A stretch of DNA of 6,156 bases from Scatosoma sp045614565 (GTDB lineage Bacteria; Bacillota; Clostridia; Christensenellales; Borkfalkiaceae): assembly GCA_045614565.1 (NCBI GenBank), contig JAZLDG010000065.1, positions 1-6,156 on the forward strand, given 5' to 3'. A program made the translations under genes and the position numbers. Under the pieces are notes generated by a model. That model saw only the letters and a program-made list of their open reading frames with translations, made no database searches and was not told the DNA's origin. Within the stretch, counting starts at the first letter, position 1. Each line of letters begins with the position of its first letter. This document shows positions 6,038-6,156 of the stretch, piece by piece.

Positions 6038-6048
6038 CCCCCTTTTTT
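6038..6048 (-). promoter_or_regulatory. A6G5 ribosome binding site supporting a GTG start
   Basis: AAAAAAGGGGG on the minus strand ends ten bases before the GTG at 6027. It follows two adjacent TAA triplets in another frame (around 6047-6052). The same motif precedes the portal gene. It is the main reason for starting the membrane protein at the GTG. Confidence 0.6.
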
Positions 6049-6059
6049 ATTATTCGTCC

Positions 6060-6093
6060 AACGCCACCCCGCAACCGAAGCGCGGGGCGCGCT
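6060..6093 (-). other. Strong hairpin with a UUCG tetraloop upstream of the operon genes
   Basis: On the minus strand CCCCGC (6087-6082) pairs with GCGGGG (6072-6067). Inside, G-C pairs close a CUUCGG loop (6080-6075), the classic very stable tetraloop, with one U bulged. Outside, the stem extends by about six pairs with one bulged G, to 6093-6060. There is no U-tract directly after it, so it is not a typical intrinsic terminator. It lies 33 bases before the GTG start of the membrane protein. A structured leader, an RNA-processing or stability element, or chance in GC-rich coding DNA are the options. Confidence 0.5.
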
Positions 6094-6143
6094 GTTGTTT
6101 CTTGGAACGTATCGCGGGCAGTTTTCACAGTTCCACCCCGCAA
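6064..6143. repeat. Pair of 11-base direct repeats
   Basis: CCACCCCGCAA occurs at 6064-6074 and again at 6133-6143, 69 bases apart, a multiple of three. In the open minus-strand frame both copies encode Ala-Gly-Trp. One copy supplies the 3' arm of the UUCG hairpin. This may be a short protein repeat or a paired RNA or DNA element. Confidence 0.45.
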
Positions 6144-6156
6144 ACGCAACAATTTT

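Larger units (their letters stand above)
6028..6156 (-). other. Right-edge segment: leader or end of an upstream gene
   Basis: These 129 bases precede the first complete gene. On the minus strand one frame is open from the edge straight into that gene and would read AFAGWNCENCPRYVPRN, then SVAGWRWTNN. It uses codons common in the neighbouring genes (GCG, AAC, GTT), and has a CxxC pair and a repeated Ala-Gly-Trp. A second frame is also open. The third ends in two TAA triplets just before the ribosome binding site. It could therefore be an N-terminal extension of the membrane protein, the end of another gene, or non-coding leader. I see no convincing promoter. It contains the UUCG hairpin and an 11-base direct repeat. 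Confidence 0.35.

Overview
The window is the structural and packaging block of a small podovirus of the phi29 type (the former Picovirinae; Salasmaviridae and relatives). Seven protein genes lie on the minus strand and run from the right edge to the left edge. Gaps are at most 18 bases and two gene pairs overlap, so the layout is one late operon. There is no tRNA, rRNA, IS element or CRISPR array, and no gene-free stretch over 300 bases.

Transcription order, right to left: an edge segment with a strong UUCG-capped hairpin and an open frame of unknown status (6028-6156); a small membrane/coiled-coil protein (5620-6027); a scaffold-like coiled-coil protein (5294-5605); the major capsid protein (4370-5278); the portal/upper collar (3494-4351); a probable lower collar (2800-3507); the tail knob, phi29 gp9 type (1095-2810); and the genome-packaging ATPase, phi29 gp16 type (62-1090). 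A 40-base hairpin follows the ATPase at the left edge. The knob and ATPase calls are the firmest: both show motifs I can align from memory with phi29 gp9 and gp16 over most of their length. The portal and capsid follow from motifs plus position. The lower collar and scaffold rest mainly on position, size and composition.

These genes cover the head and neck pathway. Scaffold and capsid assemble on the portal, the ATPase pumps DNA through the portal, and the lower collar and knob close and arm the particle. The order differs from phi29, where the knob gene precedes the collar genes and the appendage and lysis genes lie between collar and ATPase. Here the order is scaffold, capsid, portal, collar, knob, ATPase, with no appendage, holin or lysin between them.

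The host cannot be named. The code looks standard (TAA and TGA stops, TGG Trp) and Shine-Dalgarno sites are present, which suits a bacterial, possibly Bacillota-like, anaerobe. Composition is distinctive: CpG is very frequent, while by eye GATC, CATG, CTAG, AGCT, CCGG and GANTC are absent and GGCC occurs twice. Other palindromes (CGCG, GCGC, ACGT, GTAC, TGCA) are common. This looks like avoidance of restriction sites and is the most notable signal. Two further signals are G5-6 ribosome binding sites on the low-copy genes against canonical GGAG sites on scaffold and capsid, and several long perfect hairpins inside or beside genes.
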